DNA from: Rhodopirellula sp. SM50
Lineage (GTDB): Bacteria; Planctomycetota; Planctomycetia; Pirellulales; Pirellulaceae
Direction of reading: 5' to 3'
NCBI RefSeq assembly: GCF_002289565.1
Contig: NZ_NTFY01000048.1
Location: 1 to 48,617 of the forward strand
Length of the DNA stretch: 48,617 nt
The notes below the pieces were generated by a model. The model ran no database searches, was not told where the DNA came from, and saw only the letters and a list, made by a program, of their open reading frames with translations. Every line of letters begins with the position of its first letter. The first letter of the stretch is position 1. Both the position numbers and the translations under genes were made by a program. Of this stretch, positions 47,659 to 48,617 are shown piece after piece.

Positions 47659-48443
47659 CGGTACCGTTTTTCCCTCCTTTGCATGAATCGAAACCCTTGC
47701 AGTCAGAACAGATCTACGAAACGCTGTTTGTCCGGCAGTTGTTCAACGAAATGTCGGCCACCTATGGGACGGTCAATCTGATTTCGTCCTTCGGATTTTG
47801 TCGTCGATGGCGGCGGCAGTGCCTTGCGCAACTCTCGATTCCCGAGTCGATCACCGTGATCGACTTGATGACCGGGATGGGGGAGCTGTGTCCCGCTGTC
47901 GGAAGATCGATCGGTCCTGGCGGGAAGATCGTTGCCGTGGACAATTCGCCCGTCATGTGTCGCAGGGCTCAAGAAAACCACGTGGGGCGACTCGCATGCA
48001 AACTGGAAGTGCGCGAAGAGGACGCGCTCTGCAGCCAAATCCCAGACGACTCCGCCGATGTCGTCGTCTCGTCGTTTGGCCTGAAGACGTTTTCCAGAGA
48101 CCAAACCATCCGATTGGCCCGGGAGATTCATCGAATCCTGAAGCCCGGCGGGACGTTTTCCTTTATCGAGATCTCGGTGCCGCCTTCACGATGGCTGAGA
48201 ATTCCGTACTTGCTTTATTTGAACAAGTTGATCCCGCTGCTCGGCAAGCTGCTGATGGGCAATCCGGACAACTACCGCATGTTGGGCGTTTACACGATCG
48301 CATTCGGTGACTGCCGTTCCGCAATCACGGCGTTTCAAGAGGCCGGATTGAACACGAGTCTACGGTCGTATTTCTGGGGCTGCGCCACCGGTCTGGTCGG
48401 CGAAAAACCCAGCCCATCGCGTGCTGCGACAGCCCAGACCTAA
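47631..48443 (+). CDS. UbiE/MenG-like SAM-dependent methyltransferase
   Basis: About 270 residues. The Rossmann core runs from about 70: VIDLMTGMGELCPAVGRSIG holds the SAM-binding glycine motif, IVAVDNSPVMCRRAQ the ribose acid, and DSADVVVSSFGLKTF and REIHRILKPGGTFSFIEIS the later class-I motifs. An insertion (about 185-245) with YLLYLNKLIPLLGKLL may contact lipid substrate. Quinone or phospholipid methylation is likely but not proven. Start uncertain: GTG 47631 or 47634 gives 28 bases overlap with the pseudokinase; TTG 47655 would form a TTGA overlap like the transporter gene's. No later gene follows in the window. Confidence 0.85.
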   Translation: MVAKSDASLTVPFFPPLHESKPLQSEQIYETLFVRQLFNEMSATYGTVNLISSFGFCRRWRRQCLAQLSIPESITVIDLMTGMGELCPAVGRSIGPGGKIVAVDNSPVMCRRAQENHVGRLACKLEVREEDALCSQIPDDSADVVVSSFGLKTFSRDQTIRLAREIHRILKPGGTFSFIEISVPPSRWLRIPYLLYLNKLIPLLGKLLMGNPDNYRMLGVYTIAFGDCRSAITAFQEAGLNTSLRSYFWGCATGLVGEKPSPSRAATAQT

Positions 48444-48617
48444 AAAACACCCCCTTCCCCTTTTCTGTGGCAGCAACCGTTGGTGTTTAGCCTTTAGCCC
48501 GGATATTGCATCCGCTGATTCGACTCCCCCCCCTAGCGCGAAAGCCTTAGTCCTGATAGGCATTGGAGTTACCACACTTCAAAGTCCACAGGCCCAAGGC
48601 TCTCGGCAATGACAAAG
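48444..48617. other. Window end, non-coding
   Basis: The final 174 bases hold a T/C-rich stretch and a possible stem at about 48499-48514 (GGATATTGCATCC, with arms GGAT and ATCC). No gene is supported. Confidence 0.5.

Overview
The window reads as chromosome from a planctomycete of the Pirellulaceae (Rhodopirellula/Stieleria-like). It is GC-rich and carries several hallmarks of that group: a DUF1552 protein paired with a DUF1587/1592/1588/1585 haem protein, large secreted PQQ-propeller proteins, a Lys/Ala-only histone-H1-like protein, a secreted protein that is nearly one-fifth cysteine, many GTG/TTG starts and numerous dispersed palindromic repeats. No rRNA, tRNA, CRISPR array, transposase or phage gene was seen. 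Genus-level placement is inference.

Layout. 1-4.9 kb (minus): a compact chemosensory set, cheA-cheW-MCP in transcription order. 5.1-8.9 kb (minus): retropepsin-like RimB-type protease, RimK-type ATP-grasp ligase fused to an RCK_C/TrkA_C-like domain, and a CPA-type cation/proton antiporter with a TrkA-N-like tail. 9.5-13.65 kb (minus): AsmA-like giant protein and a Wza-like outer-membrane export lipoprotein. 13.9-17.1 kb: two c556/c'-like monohaem cytochromes flanking a hemerythrin-like protein, a two-CBS protein and a TerB-like protein. 17.6-28.9 kb (plus): a full cbb3 oxidase and maturation cluster (fused ccoNO, ccoQ, monohaem ccoP, ccoG, ccoH, TauE/SafE-like, ccoI, ccoS) followed by copA. 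29.3-34.3 kb (minus): planctomycete haem protein, DUF1552 protein and an SDR epimerase. 34.5-36.3 kb (plus): M50 site-2 protease, a long repeat-rich non-coding leader and the H1-like protein. 36.6-38.9 kb (minus): Cys-rich secreted protein and Mrp/ApbC ATPase. 39.6-48.4 kb (plus): cupin, two PQQ-propeller proteins, a degenerate receiver, a DUF606 transporter, an ECF-like sigma factor, a pseudokinase and a UbiE-like methyltransferase.

How they fit together. The respiratory block is coherent: CcoNO/Q/P form the oxidase, CcoG/H/I/S and the TauE/SafE-like protein supply copper and assemble it, and CopA handles surplus copper. The small cytochromes and hemerythrin next door are plausible electron-transfer or oxygen-handling partners. 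The sigma factor and the downstream kinase-like protein overlap by one base and look like a regulatory pair, but the kinase has lost its catalytic aspartate.

Most promising for novelty: (i) the modular Cys-rich secreted protein at 37.97-38.85 kb; (ii) the RimB / RimK-RCK_C / antiporter neighbourhood; (iii) the repeat-rich leader before the H1-like gene; (iv) the sigma factor-pseudokinase pair; (v) at least three families of palindromic intergenic repeats, one of them inside the cco operon. Function calls come from motif recognition by eye; no database search was possible.
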